From contig NC_134358.1 in NCBI RefSeq assembly GCF_048569485.1, forward strand, positions 221,275,628 to 221,339,627: DNA of 64,000 bases, written 5' to 3'. Below, in pieces: positions 11,572-22,010 of this stretch. The translations under genes and the position numbers were made by a program. Source of the stretch: Anomaloglossus baeobatrachus. Lineage: Eukaryota; Chordata; Amphibia; Anura; Aromobatidae. The first letter of the stretch is position 1; each line of letters starts with the position of its first letter. The notes below the pieces were generated by a model. The model ran no database searches. It saw only the letters and a list, made by a program, of their open reading frames with translations, and was not told the origin of the DNA.

Positions 11572-12885
11572 AGTGAAAGGAAATCTTAATGATTCAGCAG
11601 CAGTGATAGGCAAGCACTAAAATGCTCAGGTGCTCGGCACTCTAGTCTGGCAGGTCAAATGCTCTGAAAGTGCTCAACTCGAATAATGAGTATAATGGAA
11701 GTAAATGATTGAGCAGTTCGGCTTTGTCCACATACAGCCAGCCATATACAGAGAATTTCCGGAGGGCGGGGTTTTTGTTTATTCTTTTACCAGCAATATA
11801 CGTTTTGCATATTGATGGTCAAGTGCTCACTAGATTCTCATAGTTTTTTTTCAATAAAAGATTGTGAGATGCGGATGAGAATATAGTCGGCACATGACCA
11901 TCAGTATACAGCTCAAATGATCCAGCGGGTGATTATGTGACCACCGATATGTGATCTGCATACTGGTGGTCACATGGTGACTAGATTCTTACCTGCTTCT
12001 GTCTATAAACAATCAGTAAAACTAATTCTCATCTGCTACTCTCACTGTTCTACTGAAAGAAACGGATGTGAATCTTGTCAGGACCAAACCACCAGTATGC
12101 AGATCTCAAACGACCGGTCAAGTTACTGCCCATATAATCTGGCAGTTGTGGAGTATCTTGACCGTGTGCATAATGCATGCTGTCTGGATTCACCAGTCAG
12201 AACTCATATATAGTGGCTGCAGAAATTTACCTTAAGCCCAGAAAACCCCTTTAACATGCCAGTGCAAAGGCATTCACAATTTAATGTTGCTTAATTTGGA
12301 AAGAACTACATGTAATAAAATAAATACATCTGAAAAAACGTAGTAAACTAAACTCTCTAACTGATTGACCACATGAAAAAAATAATATAATTGAAATGAC
12401 AGTATTTGAACAAAGCACATTTTGTACTCATATCTAAAAAGGAATAGCATTAGAAAAGGTATTAACTAACTGAAGAAATGAGGAATTTTCTTATCAGCAA
12501 TACAGAAATAGCAAGAGAGGTATTGACTTAGCACTAACAATTTTAACTCTCAAAGAAAATCTTGATACTTTGTTGTCAAAGAGTTGAGTAACATCCATAT
12601 TTATGAATTTCTCATTGCTTATGTAGTGGTCACTTTTCATGGCTCCATCTATTCTATTCCCTAGTAATACCTCTGATTTCTTCATTCAGTGTAAATAGAT
12701 CTTCTGGAGAAGGGATAGCTTTGCATTACAAGCATATAGGCTGGGATTACAGCCTTACAGACTTGCTGCTGCACCCTGAAACTAAAAGTCCCTTGTCAGG
12801 GCTACATCTATCCTATTCCATATTAATACACAGTTAGTGTAAGGAGAGCTGCTATAGGAGGGACCAGTTTGGATTACAGGCATGT
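11572..12885. other. Unassigned stretch
   Basis: No gene. Short phrases recur locally: forms of CTGCATACTGGTGGTCACATG near 11957 and CACCAGTATGCAGATCTC near 12090 in opposite orientation. The word AAAAGTCC(C/T)TTGTCAGGG occurs near 12786 and again near 15150, on both sides of the following Tc1, suggesting a repeat that predates or flanks that insertion. Confidence 0.4.
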
Positions 12886-13329
12886 ACAAGTGCATGTCAA
12901 TAAATTAGAGTATTATCAAAAAGTTAATTTATTTCAGTAATTCAATACAAAAAGGGGAAACACATATATTATATAGAGTCATTACAAATCTATTTCAAGT
13001 GATCTATTTCAAGTGTTAATTTCTGTTAATGTTGATGATTATGGTTTACAGCCAATAAAAACCCAAAAATCATTATCTCAGAAAATTAGAGTATTATATA
13101 GGATCAACTGAAAAAAATTATTTTAAACTCAGAAATGTTGTCCTACTGAAACGTCTGTACAGTAAATGCACTCAATACTTGGTCAGGGATCCTTCTGCAT
13201 GATATACTGCATAAATGCTGCGTGGCATGGAGGCAATCAGCCTGTGGCACTGCTGAGGTTGCTTTGATAGCCACCTTCAATTTGTCTGCATTGTTGGGTC
13301 TGGTGTCTCATCTTCCTCTTGACAATACC

Positions 13330-13970
13330 TCATAGATTCTTAATGGGGTTTAGGTCAGGCGAGTTTGCTGACAAATCAAGCACAGTGATATTGTGGTTAT
13401 TAAACCAGGTATTAGTACTTTTGGCAGTGTGGACAGGTGCCAAGTCCTGCTGGAAAATGAAATTTCCATCTCCAAAAAGCTTGTCGTCAGAGTGAAGCAT
13501 GAAGCGCTCTACAATTTCCTGGTAGACGGCTGCGCTGACTTTGGTCTTGATAAAACACAGTGGACCTACACCAGCAGATGACATGGCTCCCGAAACCATC
13601 ACTGATTGTGGAAACTTCACACTAGAACTCAAGCAGCTTGGATTGTGGCTTCTCCACTCTTCCTCCAGACTCTGGGACCTTTACATGTATTTCTAAATGA
13701 AATGCAAAATTTACTTTCATCTAAAAATAACACCTTGGACCACTGAGCAACAGTCCAGTTCTTTTTCTCCTTGGCTCAGGTAAGATGCTTCTGGCATTGT
13801 CTATTGGTCATGAGTGGTTTGACACAAGGAATGCGACATTGTAGACCATGCCCTGGATACGTCTCAGTGTGGTGGCTCTTAATGCACAACTGCAGCAGCA
13901 GTCCAATCCTTGTGAAAGACTGCCTTCTGGACATCTGTCAAGTCAGCAGTCTTCCCCATGATTGTGTAGC
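13330..13970 (-). pseudogene. Tc1-type transposase remnant, catalytic Glu replaced
   Basis: The 100-codon minus-strand frame 13330-13632 has VMVSGAMSSAGVG, then FIFQQDLAPVHT with the second catalytic Asp, then ANSPDLNPIKNL. The last motif is normally NPIENL, so the third acidic residue (34 residues after the Asp) reads Lys. Sequence upstream to about 13970 still resembles the family (a DESKFCISF-like stretch for the first Asp region) but is broken by stops. The N-terminus lies beyond the MITE and is not recognisable. Confidence 0.8.
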
Positions 13971-13983
13971 CTACTGAACCAGA

Positions 13984-14859
13984 CTAAAGCCTGCTTTACA
14001 TGTTGCAATTAGTTGTACAATCGCATTTGCGATGTGACACGCCCAGGTTGCATACAAGATCTTATGAGATTGCACGTAGGTCGTTCATTTGCTGTCACAC
14101 GAGCGTTAGTAGTCTATGTTAAATTGATCAATTTTGTGTGCGATCCTTTAGATCATGTGTTCTGTGACGTATGCATTGGGCACCCTTTTTTTTTTTTTTT
14201 TTTAATTTATTGACTTGCCAAGCGTGTGTAATGTGTAGGGATGCGTTTTTACTATGTCATCTGCCATTCAGCTCTGCTACATGGCCGCTGACAGCAGACA
14301 CAGACAGCCATGTAGCAGAGCTGAATGGCAGATGACAGCAGACACAGACAGAGCCGCACAATCAGAATGAACTTGGGTGAACTTCCCCCGACTTCATTGT
14401 CATGCTGCGGCTCTGTCTGTGTCGCGCCCTGTTTAGCGGTCACCAGTGAAGGACTCACCGGTGACCGCTAATCCCCTGAGTGACTGAAGTGTCCCCCCCT
14501 CTCTCATACTCACCGATCCCCGATCCCCGGCGCTGCACGGCATTCACACTGCTCCAGCTGCGCTCTGAAGCGGACCTTTTTTAAGCTGCGGTGCAGAGCG
14601 CACACCTGCGCACATAGCCACAGACACCAAAATCGTATGAGGGATGTCACACGTTACAATTGACTAGGTTCGTGCAACAAAATGCTCAATTCGAGACAAA
14701 GATACGATGTGTTCGCGATCAACGGTTTTGCGTTCAATCCTGATTACACGTAGGTGTCACACGCAGATACCTCACAAACGATGCCGGATGTGCGTCACTT
14801 ACAACTTGACCCCAACGACGGATTGTGAGATATATTGAAGCGTGTGTATCGGGCTTTAG
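13984..14859. mobile_element. MITE inside Tc1, with poly-T and hairpin
   Basis: Ends CTAAAGCC and GGGCTTTAG are inverted. On both sides the Tc1 sequence resumes, so this is a later insertion with a short TA-type duplication. The interior holds a T20-type run at 14187-14204, a perfect hairpin at 14255-14337, and the phrase GCCGGATGTGCGTCAC shared with MITE 1 and the MITE at 40559. No coding sequence. Confidence 0.75.
14255..14337. repeat. Perfect 31-bp hairpin with 21-base loop
   Basis: Arm 14255-14285 is the exact reverse complement of arm 14307-14337. A 20-base word (GACAGCAGACACAGACAG plus neighbours) lies in the loop and is repeated directly after the right arm (14333-14352). Confidence 0.9.
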
Positions 14860-15568
14860 GGACCATTTTAAAAACTTAGGAAGCCTTTGCAGGTGTTTTC
14901 TGGTAATTATTTTAATCACTTTTGGGTTTTCATAGGTGTAAGCTATAATCCTCAACATTAACAGAAATAAACACTTGAAATAAATCAATCTGTAATGACT
15001 CTATATGATATATGTGTTTCATGTTTTTGTATTGAATTACTGAAATAAATGAACTTTTTGATGATATTCTAATTTATTGAGATTTACTTGTAGGCAGGGA
15101 TGATAGCCTAACAGTCCTTGATGCCGCAACATGAAACCAACATAAAACCAAAAGTCCTTTGTCAGGGCTACATCTATTATTTTCCCTAAGATAAGTTTGC
15201 AGGCATATACAGTTAGGTCCAGAAATATTTGGACAGTGACACAAGTTTTGTTATTTTAGCTGTTTACAAAAACATGTTCAGAAATACAATTATATATATA
15301 ATATGAGCTGAAAGTGCACACTCCCAGCTGCAATATGAGAGTTTTCACATCCAAATCGGAGAAAGGGTTTAGGAATCATAGCTCTGTAATGCATAGCCTC
15401 CTCTTTTTCAAGGGACCAAAAGTAATTGGACAAGGGACTCTAAGGGCTGCAATTAACTCTGAAGGCGTCTCCCTCGTTAACCTGTAATCAATGAAGTAGT
15501 TAAAAGGTCTGGGGTTGATTACAGGTGTGTGGTTTTGCATTTGGAAGCTGTTGCTGTGACCAGACAAC

Positions 15569-15914
15569 ATGCGGTCTAAGGAACTCTCAATTGAGGTGAA
15601 GCAGAACATCCTGAGGCTGAAAAAAAAGAAAAAATCCATCAGACAGATAGCAGACATGCTTGGAGTAGCAAAATCAACAGTCGGGTACATTGTGAGAAAA
15701 AAGGAATTGACTGGTGAGCTTGGGAACTCAAAAAGGCCTGGGCGTCCACGGATGACAACAGTGGTGGATGATCGCCGCATACTTTCTTTGGTGAAGAAGA
15801 ACCCGTTCACAACATCAACTGAAGTCCAGAACACTCTCAGTGAAGTAGGTGTATCTGTCTCTAAGTCAACAGTAAAGAGAAGACTCCATGAAAGTAAATA
15901 CAAAGGGTTCACAT
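15569..15914 (+). pseudogene. Tc1 transposase, N-terminal part before hAT insertion
   Basis: Begins MRSKELSIEVKQNIL and carries two helix-turn-helix units (SIRQIADMLGVAKST; VSVSKSTVKRRLHE) linked by the GRPRMTT hinge, the typical Tc1 DNA-binding region. The frame is open up to the insertion point (…YKGF), where the hAT begins. The remainder of the protein is at 34853-35544. Confidence 0.9.
15907..15914. repeat. 8-bp target duplication of the hAT (left)
   Basis: GTTCACAT here is repeated at 34845-34852 directly after the right end of the hAT. Eight bases is the standard hAT target duplication. Confidence 0.9.
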
Positions 15915-16195
15915 TAGAGATGAGCGAACCGGTCCCGGTTCGGCTCGAGGCCGGTTCGCCGAACGGAGGTCCCGTTCGAGTTCGGCTCGTCGAACGTTCG
16001 ACGAACCGAACTCGAGCCAATAGGAAACAATGGCAGGCAATCACAAACACAGAAAAACACCTAGAAAACACCCTCAAAGGTGTCCAAAAGGTGACAAACA
16101 ACTCAAACACATGGGAAAGTGACAAGGACATATACTCATGCGAAAACAAAACAGCTGGACAAGGAAAAAGAGGAGGACACACAGATATATGAGTA
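15915..16195. repeat. hAT left terminal region, GTTCG/CGAAC-rich
   Basis: Dense short inverted motifs (GGTTCG, CGAACC, GTTCGAG, CTCGAAC-type) follow the end, then a stretch containing CAAAGGTGTCCAAAAGGTG. The same stretch follows the end of the second hAT at 63044-63300, confirming shared ancestry. Subterminal short repeats of this kind are usual transposase-binding sites in hATs; that role is an inference. Confidence 0.7.
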
Positions 16196-16204
16196 TATGC
16201 AAGG

Positions 16205-16400
16205 AAACATCGATTCCATTATTGTGCAACTTGAGCCCTGCTCATTTTAGACTTCCAATCTGGATAAATTGCCTGAGCTCGCCACGTACGCCTTGGGGAT
16301 CTTGTCGTGTCCTGCAGCCAGCGTTCTCTCGGAACCTGTCTTCAGTGCTGTTGGGGGTCTGCTGGCAGATAAGCACACGTGTCTGTCCACTGACAATGTG
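16205..16400 (+). pseudogene. hAT C-terminal (hATC) fragment
   Basis: Translation resembles the end of the full transposase at about 21320-21530: an ILSCPAASVLSEPVFSAVGG-like stretch followed by LADKHTCLSTDNVD. This is the hATC dimerisation region. Only this part of a transposase is present here, upstream of the 220-bp array and in the same order as the 3' end of the full copy, so it is the remnant of another tandem copy. Confidence 0.75.
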
Positions 16401-16403
16401 GAC

Positions 16404-18353
16404 ATGGCTCTCACAGGACTTTTCTTCCCCTGGGTCAGCCAGGGGACGGGAAAGGCACGCGTATTTTTGAGAGTGCTTCATGCAAAGCATCTTTTTCTTT
16501 TTCAAAAGGGGGCTCAACCGATGCCAGTCAAGTGGGGTGTGTGTGGCCCAGTTAGTGGAAACGAGGGAGACTGTGGTTGGAGTCCCCTCGCTGTGTCTCT
16601 AAAAGAACCAAGATGAACAAGTCATGGCTCTCAGAGGACTTTTCTTCCCCTGGGTCAGCCAGGGGACGGGAAAGGCACGCGTATTTTTGAGAGTGCTTCA
16701 TGCAAAGCATCTTTTTCATCTTGAAAATTGGGTCAACTGATGCCAGTCAAGTGGGGTGTGTGTGGCCCAGTTAGTGGAAACGAGGGAGACTGTGGTTGGA
16801 GTCCCCTCGCTGTGTTTCTAAAAGAACCAAGATGAACAAGTCATGGCTCTCAGAGGACTTTTCTTCCCCTGGGTCAGCCAGGGGACGGGAAAGGCACGCG
16901 TATTTTTGAGAGTGCTTCATGCAAAGCATCTTTTTCATCTTGAAAATTGGGTCAACTGATGCCAGTCAAGTGGGGTGTGTGTGGCCCAGTTAGTGGAAAC
17001 GAGGGAGACTGTGGTTGGAGTCCCCTCGCTGTGTTTCTAAAAGAACCAAGATGAACAAGTCATGGCTCTCAGAGGACTTTTCTTCCCCTGGGTCAGCCAG
17101 GGGACGGGAAAGGCACGCGTATTTTTGAGAGTGTTTCATGCAAAGCATCTTTTTCATCTTGAAAATTGGGTCAACTGATGCCAGTCAAGTGGGGTGTGTG
17201 TGGCCCAGTTAGTGGCAACGAGGGAGACTGTGGTTGGAGTCCCCTCACTGTGTCTCTAAAAGAACCAAGATGAACAAGTCATGGCTCTCAGAGGACTTTT
17301 CTTCCCCTGGGTCAGCCAGGGGACGGGAAAGGCACGCGTATTTTTGAGAGTGCTTCATGCAAAGCATCTTTTTCTTTTTCAAAAGGGGGCTCAACCGATG
17401 CCAGTCAAGTGGGGTGTGTGTGGCCCAGTTAGTGGAAACGAGGGAGACTGTGGTTGGAGTCCCCTCGCTGTGTCTCTAAAAGAACCAAGATGAACAAGTC
17501 ATGGCTCTCAGAGGACTTTTCTTCCCCTGGGTCAGCCAGGGGACGGGAAAGGCACGCGTATTTTTGAGAGTGCTTCATGCAAAGCATCTTTTTCTTTTTC
17601 AAAAGGGGGCTCAACCGATGCCAGTCAAGTGGGGTGTGTGTGGCCCAGTTAGTGGAAACGAGGGAGACTGTGGTTGGAGTCCCCTCGCTGTGTCTCTAAA
17701 AGAACCAAGATGAACAAGTCATGGCTCTCAGAGGACTTTTCTTCCCCTGGGTAAGCCAGGGGACGGTAAAGGCACGCGTATTTTTGAGAGTGCTTCATGC
17801 AAAGCATCTTTTTCTTTTTCAAAAGGGGGCTCAACCGATGCCAGTCAAGTGGGGTGTGTGTGGCCCAGTTAGTGGAAACGAGGGAGACTGTGGTTGGAGT
17901 CCCCTCGCTGTGTCTCTAAAAGAACCAAGATGAACAAGTCATGGCTCTCAGAGGACTTTTCTTCCCCTGGGTCAGCCAGGGGACGGGAAAGGCACGCGTA
18001 TTTTTGAGAGTGCTTCATGCAAAGCATCTTTTTCTTTTTCAAAAGGGGGCTCAACCGATGCCAGTCAAGTGGGGTGTGTGTGGCCCAGTTAGTGGAAACG
18101 AGGGAGACTGTGGTTGGAGTCCCCTCGCTGTGTCTCTAAAAGAACCAAGATGAACAAGTCATGGCTCTCAGAGGACTTTTCTTCCCCTGGGTCAGCCAGG
18201 GGACGGGAAAGGCACGCGTATTTTTGAGAGTGCTTCATGCAAAGCATCTTTTTCTTTTTCAAAAGGGGGCTCAACCGATGCCAGTCAAGTGGGGTGTGTG
18301 TGGCCCAGTTAGTGGAAACGAGGGAGACTGTGGTTGGAGTCCCCTCGCTGTGT
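16404..18353 (+). repeat. Nine-unit 220-bp tandem array
   Basis: Units begin at 16404, 16624, 16843, 17062, 17281, 17501, 17721, 17941 and 18161 (219 or 220 bp), each starting ATGGCTCTCA. Units 2-4 share a variant (CATCTTGAAAATTGGGTCAA) and the others read CTTTTTCAAAAGGGGGCTC. Copies are otherwise nearly identical, so amplification was recent. Each unit holds a 70-codon open frame (MALRGLFFPWVSQGTG...), but the frame ends in a stop within each unit and the period is not a multiple of three. It is therefore almost certainly not a protein. The unit is homologous to the sequence around the transposase stop codon and 3' region (21530-21990). Confidence 0.92.
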
Positions 18354-18384
18354 TTTACATGCTTTTAGAAGGGCATGACATGGC

Positions 18385-20100
18385 TTGGAGGTTGACTTTC
18401 ATCATCTGCAAACTGTTGGCTACCAAAATGCTGCCTTTCCAACAACTGTGGTTATAGACAATGAGGAACATACTGATGAAGATGAGACGCAGATACCCGA
18501 TTGGGATGACAACTTAAATATTCGGTCAGGGCAAGAAGAGGCTCGGTCTGAGGGGGAGGGGAGTGCAAACACAACAATTGATGATGAAGTTCTAGATCCC
18601 ACCTACTGTCAACCCACAGTCAGACACTCGAGGAGGTCAACAGAGGCGGTGGAGGAGGATGCAACCGACGACAAAGTAACCTTGCGCCTTCCTGGACACA
18701 GTCGGAGCACTGGTAGCACGTCTACAACTGCATCCTCAGCCACCACTCTGCCTCTGAGCATTATTCGGGGTGGATCAACAGGTCGCATGGCCTCTAAGCC
18801 TTGCCTAGCGTGGTCCTTTTTTGACATAAAAAAAGATCGCCCAAATTATGTGATCTGTAACATTTGGCATGGTTATCTTAGTAGAGGTCAAAACATCAGC
18901 AGTTTGACAACTTCTTCCATGAATCGTCACATGAATAAATATCATATGGCCTGGTGGGAAGCTCACCGTGCTGCAATGCGGCCTAGCGGAGCCAACCATC
19001 CACCGCCTGCCCCTTCCAGTGCATCCGCGCGCTCGTCATCTTCTAGGACTGTGGGGACAGCTGTCACACCTGTTTTTCCACCCACAACTTCCACCACTGT
19101 AACCGCAACAGGCAGTTTGCTTGGTAGGTCGTCAGTTGGTTTGGAAGGGGAAACAAGTGATTGTGTACAGCTCTCTCAAACATCGATAGCACCAACGTTG
19201 GATGAAGGCAACATCATGTCTCCGCCTGCACTTTCCTCACAAACCTGCATTTTTCCAGGGACACCCTACTCAACACCGTCTACACACAGCAGCCAGATCT
19301 CTGTCCCTCAGATGTGGTCAAATAAAAGGCCACTTCCTGTGACCCATGACAAAGCTAAGAGGTTGACTCTATCCCTCTGTAAGCTGTTGGCTACCGAAAT
19401 GCTGCCTTTCCGCCTAGTGGACACACAGGATTTTGGAGACCTTATGTCTGTCGCTGTGCCCCAGTACCAGATGCCTAGTCGCCACTACTTCTCTAAGAAA
19501 GGTGTGCCCGCGCTACACCAGCATGTCGCACACATCACCGCTTCCTTGAGAAACTCTGTGTGTGAACGGGTGCATTTCACCACCGATACTTGGACCAGTA
19601 AGCATGGACAGGGACGTTACATGTCGCTGACTGGCCACTGGGTAACTATGGTGATAGATGGTGAAGGGTCTGCTGCACAAGTCTTGCCGTCCCCACGACT
19701 TGTGTGTCAATCCTCTGTCTGTCCAAGTTCCGCCACTGCTTCTGCATCCTCCACCTCATCTGGGTCCTCCACCTCCGCCCCAAGCCTGCCTGGTCAGGCC
19801 ACTAGCGTTCTCACTGCGCAGAAGGAATCACGCAACCCTCATTACTATGCTGGCAGCAGAGCGCAACGGCATCAGGCGGTCTTTAGCTTGACATGTCTTG
19901 GGAATAAGAGTCACACAGCTGAGGAGTTGTGGTCAGCTCTGCGGTCCGAGTTTAATAAATGGTTGTCTCCACTCAACCTGCAGCCTGGTAAGGCCGTGTG
20001 CGACAATGCTGCAAACCTGGGTGCGGCCCTTCGCCTGGGCAAGCTGGCACACGTGCCTTGTATGGCTCACGTGTTTAACCTTGTTGTCCAGCAATTTTAA
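18385..20100 (+). pseudogene. hAT transposase, N-terminal and catalytic part
   Basis: 571 codons. After an acidic N-terminus comes a BED-type finger around residues 138-188 (Cys158, His182, His187). The second Cys position reads Trp161, so the zinc site looks incomplete. A Ser/Thr/Pro-rich linker follows, then catalytic-core motifs: DTWTSKHG with Asp401, CDNAANLGAAL with Asp540, and CMAHVFNLVV with the C..H pair at 559/562. The first roughly 22 codons derive from an out-of-frame copy of the internal stretch now at about 19350-19420, so the annotated Met is probably not the native start. The reading stops at 20100; related sequence continues in another frame to about 20320, then in the next frame listed. 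Family: hAT with BED finger (Ac/Charlie-like). Confidence 0.85.
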
Positions 20101-20346
20101 CCCACTATCACGGCCTAGATGGGCTTCTGCACAGGGCATGGTCACTCTCTGCTCACTTCTGCCGTTTAAACGCCGCAGCTGACTTGCCTTGCATTGCTCC
20201 AGAAGTCTTTCAGCCTGCCGGTTCATCACCTGAAATGCGATGTATCGACACGCTGGAATTCGACTCTCCACATGATACAGAGACAGCACCACCGAGCCCT
20301 GGTGCATTACGTCATGACGTATAGCCTAGGCCAATGAGATGCAGAG

Positions 20347-21585
20347 GTGGGGCAGATTACACTGCTAGAGTGGTCTCAGATCAAGGACCTATGCACCCTT
20401 CTGCACAGTTTCGACATGGCGACGAATATGTTTAGCGCTGACAATGCCATTATCAGCATGACGATTCCAGTCATTTACATGCTGGAGCACACGCTAAACA
20501 CTATTCGGAGTCAGGGGGTGGGACAACAGGAAGGGGAGGAACTACAGGAGGATTCATATGCGCAAGACACAACAACATCACCAAGGTCCAGACGTTCATC
20601 ATCACCAAGGCGCCAGGCATGGGACCATGGGGGACAGGGATCAACAAGGGCGCATGGTAGCAGGCGAGATGTTGAGAAAGGTGCAGGAGGACATGAAGAT
20701 ATGGAGGACGAACTGTCCATGGACATGGAAGACTCAGCAGATGAGGGGGACCTTGGTCAAATTTCAGTTGAAAGAGGTTGGGGGGAGATGTCAGAGGAAG
20801 AAAGAACGGTTAGCACCTCTCTGCCACAAACACAGCGTGGACTTGGTCCGCATGGCTGCGCAAGACACATGAGTGCCTTCTTGTTGCACTACCTCCAACA
20901 TGACCCTCGTATTGTCAAAATTAGAAGTGATGATGACTACTGGCTTGCCACACTATTAGATCCCCGGTACAAGTCCAAATTTTGTGACATAATTCCAGCC
21001 ATAGAAAGGGACGCACTTATGCAGGAGTATCAGCAGAAGCTGTTACTCGATCTTAGATCCGCTTTTCCACCAAACAACCGTGCAGGTGCAGGGAGTGAAT
21101 CTCCCAGTTGTAACTTGACAAACATGGGACGGTCTCGTCATCTTCAACAGTCTACACGTACCAGTAGGACCGTATCTGGTGCTGGTAACAGCAATTTAAT
21201 GGAATCTTTTCATAATTTTTTTAGACCCTCCTTTGCAAGGCCACCAGAGACAACAAGTCTGACACATAGTCAAAGGCTGGAGAGGATGATACAGGAGTAT
21301 CTACAAATGAACATCGATGCCATGACTTTGCAAATAGAGCCTTGCTCATTTTGGGCTTCAAATCTAGAAAAATGGCCAGAGCTATCCAGTTACGCCTTGG
21401 AGATTTTGTCGTGTACAGCTGCCAGCGTTGTCTCTGACCGTGTTTTCAGTGCTGCTGGGTGTGTGCTGACAGATAAGCGCACGCGTCTGTCCAGTGACAA
21501 TGTGGACAGACTGACGTTCATCAAAATTAACAAGTCATGGATCCAGAAGGAATTTACAACCCCTGTGTCATCCTGGGGAGAGTAA
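20347..21585 (+). pseudogene. hAT transposase, C-terminal part with hATC domain
   Basis: 412 codons continuing the transposase after a frame break. Landmarks: KDLCTLLHSFDMATNMFSA, an acidic insert (residues about 55-150), LLDPRYKSKFCDI, NLMESFHNFFRPS, and the hATC dimerisation region at about 340-400 (EPCSFWASNLEKWPELSSYA, then FSAAG and LSSDNVDRL). It ends with SSWGE and a stop at 21585. Together with the preceding frame this covers the whole usual hAT protein, but at least one frame change separates them, so it is not intact. Confidence 0.87.
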
Positions 21586-22010
21586 ATGCTTGTGGATTTG
21601 GAATGTGCTTGATGCAAATCTAGCTGTGAAGTGTACAACTATGGCACAACTGCTGCCACTGAATGGGTGGGTGTGTGTGGGGCACAATTGTTGGAAAAAA
21701 GGGAGGCTCCGCTTGGAGTAACCCTTGCTTACATTGTTTTTAAAAGGAGCCAAGATGACCAAGTCATGGTTCAGCAAAGACTTTATCTACCTACCCCGGT
21801 GTCATGCTGGGGACGGTTAATTATGGCGTATTTTTGAATGTGCTTGATGCAAATCAAAACATCCTGTTTGCAACTAGGGCACAAGTGCTGCCACTGATGG
21901 GGTGTCTGTGTGCCCAATTTTTGGAAAAAAGGGAGACTCCGCTTGGAGTAACCCTTGCTTGCTGTGTTTTTTAAAAATGATACAAGATGAACAGATCTGA
22001 AGGCAAGATG
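21586..22010 (+). repeat. hAT 3' units, two copies of the 220-bp motif
   Basis: The sequence from the end of the transposase (AACAAGTCATGG near 21533) repeats at about 21758 (ACCAAGTCATGG) and again near 21980. Each unit ends with CTCCGCTTGGAGTAACCC, the counterpart of the TTGGAGTCCCCTCGC block in the 16404 array. The same two-unit arrangement exists in the second hAT at about 63340-63790, so two units is probably the ancestral state. Confidence 0.8.

Larger units (their letters stand above)
12887..15090 (-). mobile_element. Tc1/mariner transposon, split by a MITE
   Basis: Left end CAAGTGCATGTCAATAAATTAG and right end CTAATTTATTGAGATTTACTTG are inverted copies flanked by TA. The next roughly 60 bases (TTAATTTATTTCAGTAATTC and its mirror) also match. 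A transposase lies on the minus strand. A MITE (13984-14859) interrupts the 5' part of the element; without it the element is about 1.33 kb. Inactive. Confidence 0.85.

Noticed and set aside
15376-16182. 268-codon minus-strand frame
   Set aside because: It is the shadow of the Tc1 transposase and crosses the hAT insertion junction, so it cannot be an old gene.
17281-18457. Repeated 70-codon frame (MALRGLFFPWVSQ...) in the 220-bp units as a possible repeat protein
   Set aside because: Each frame ends in a stop inside the unit, the period is not a multiple of three, and the sequence is homologous to transposon non-coding 3' DNA.
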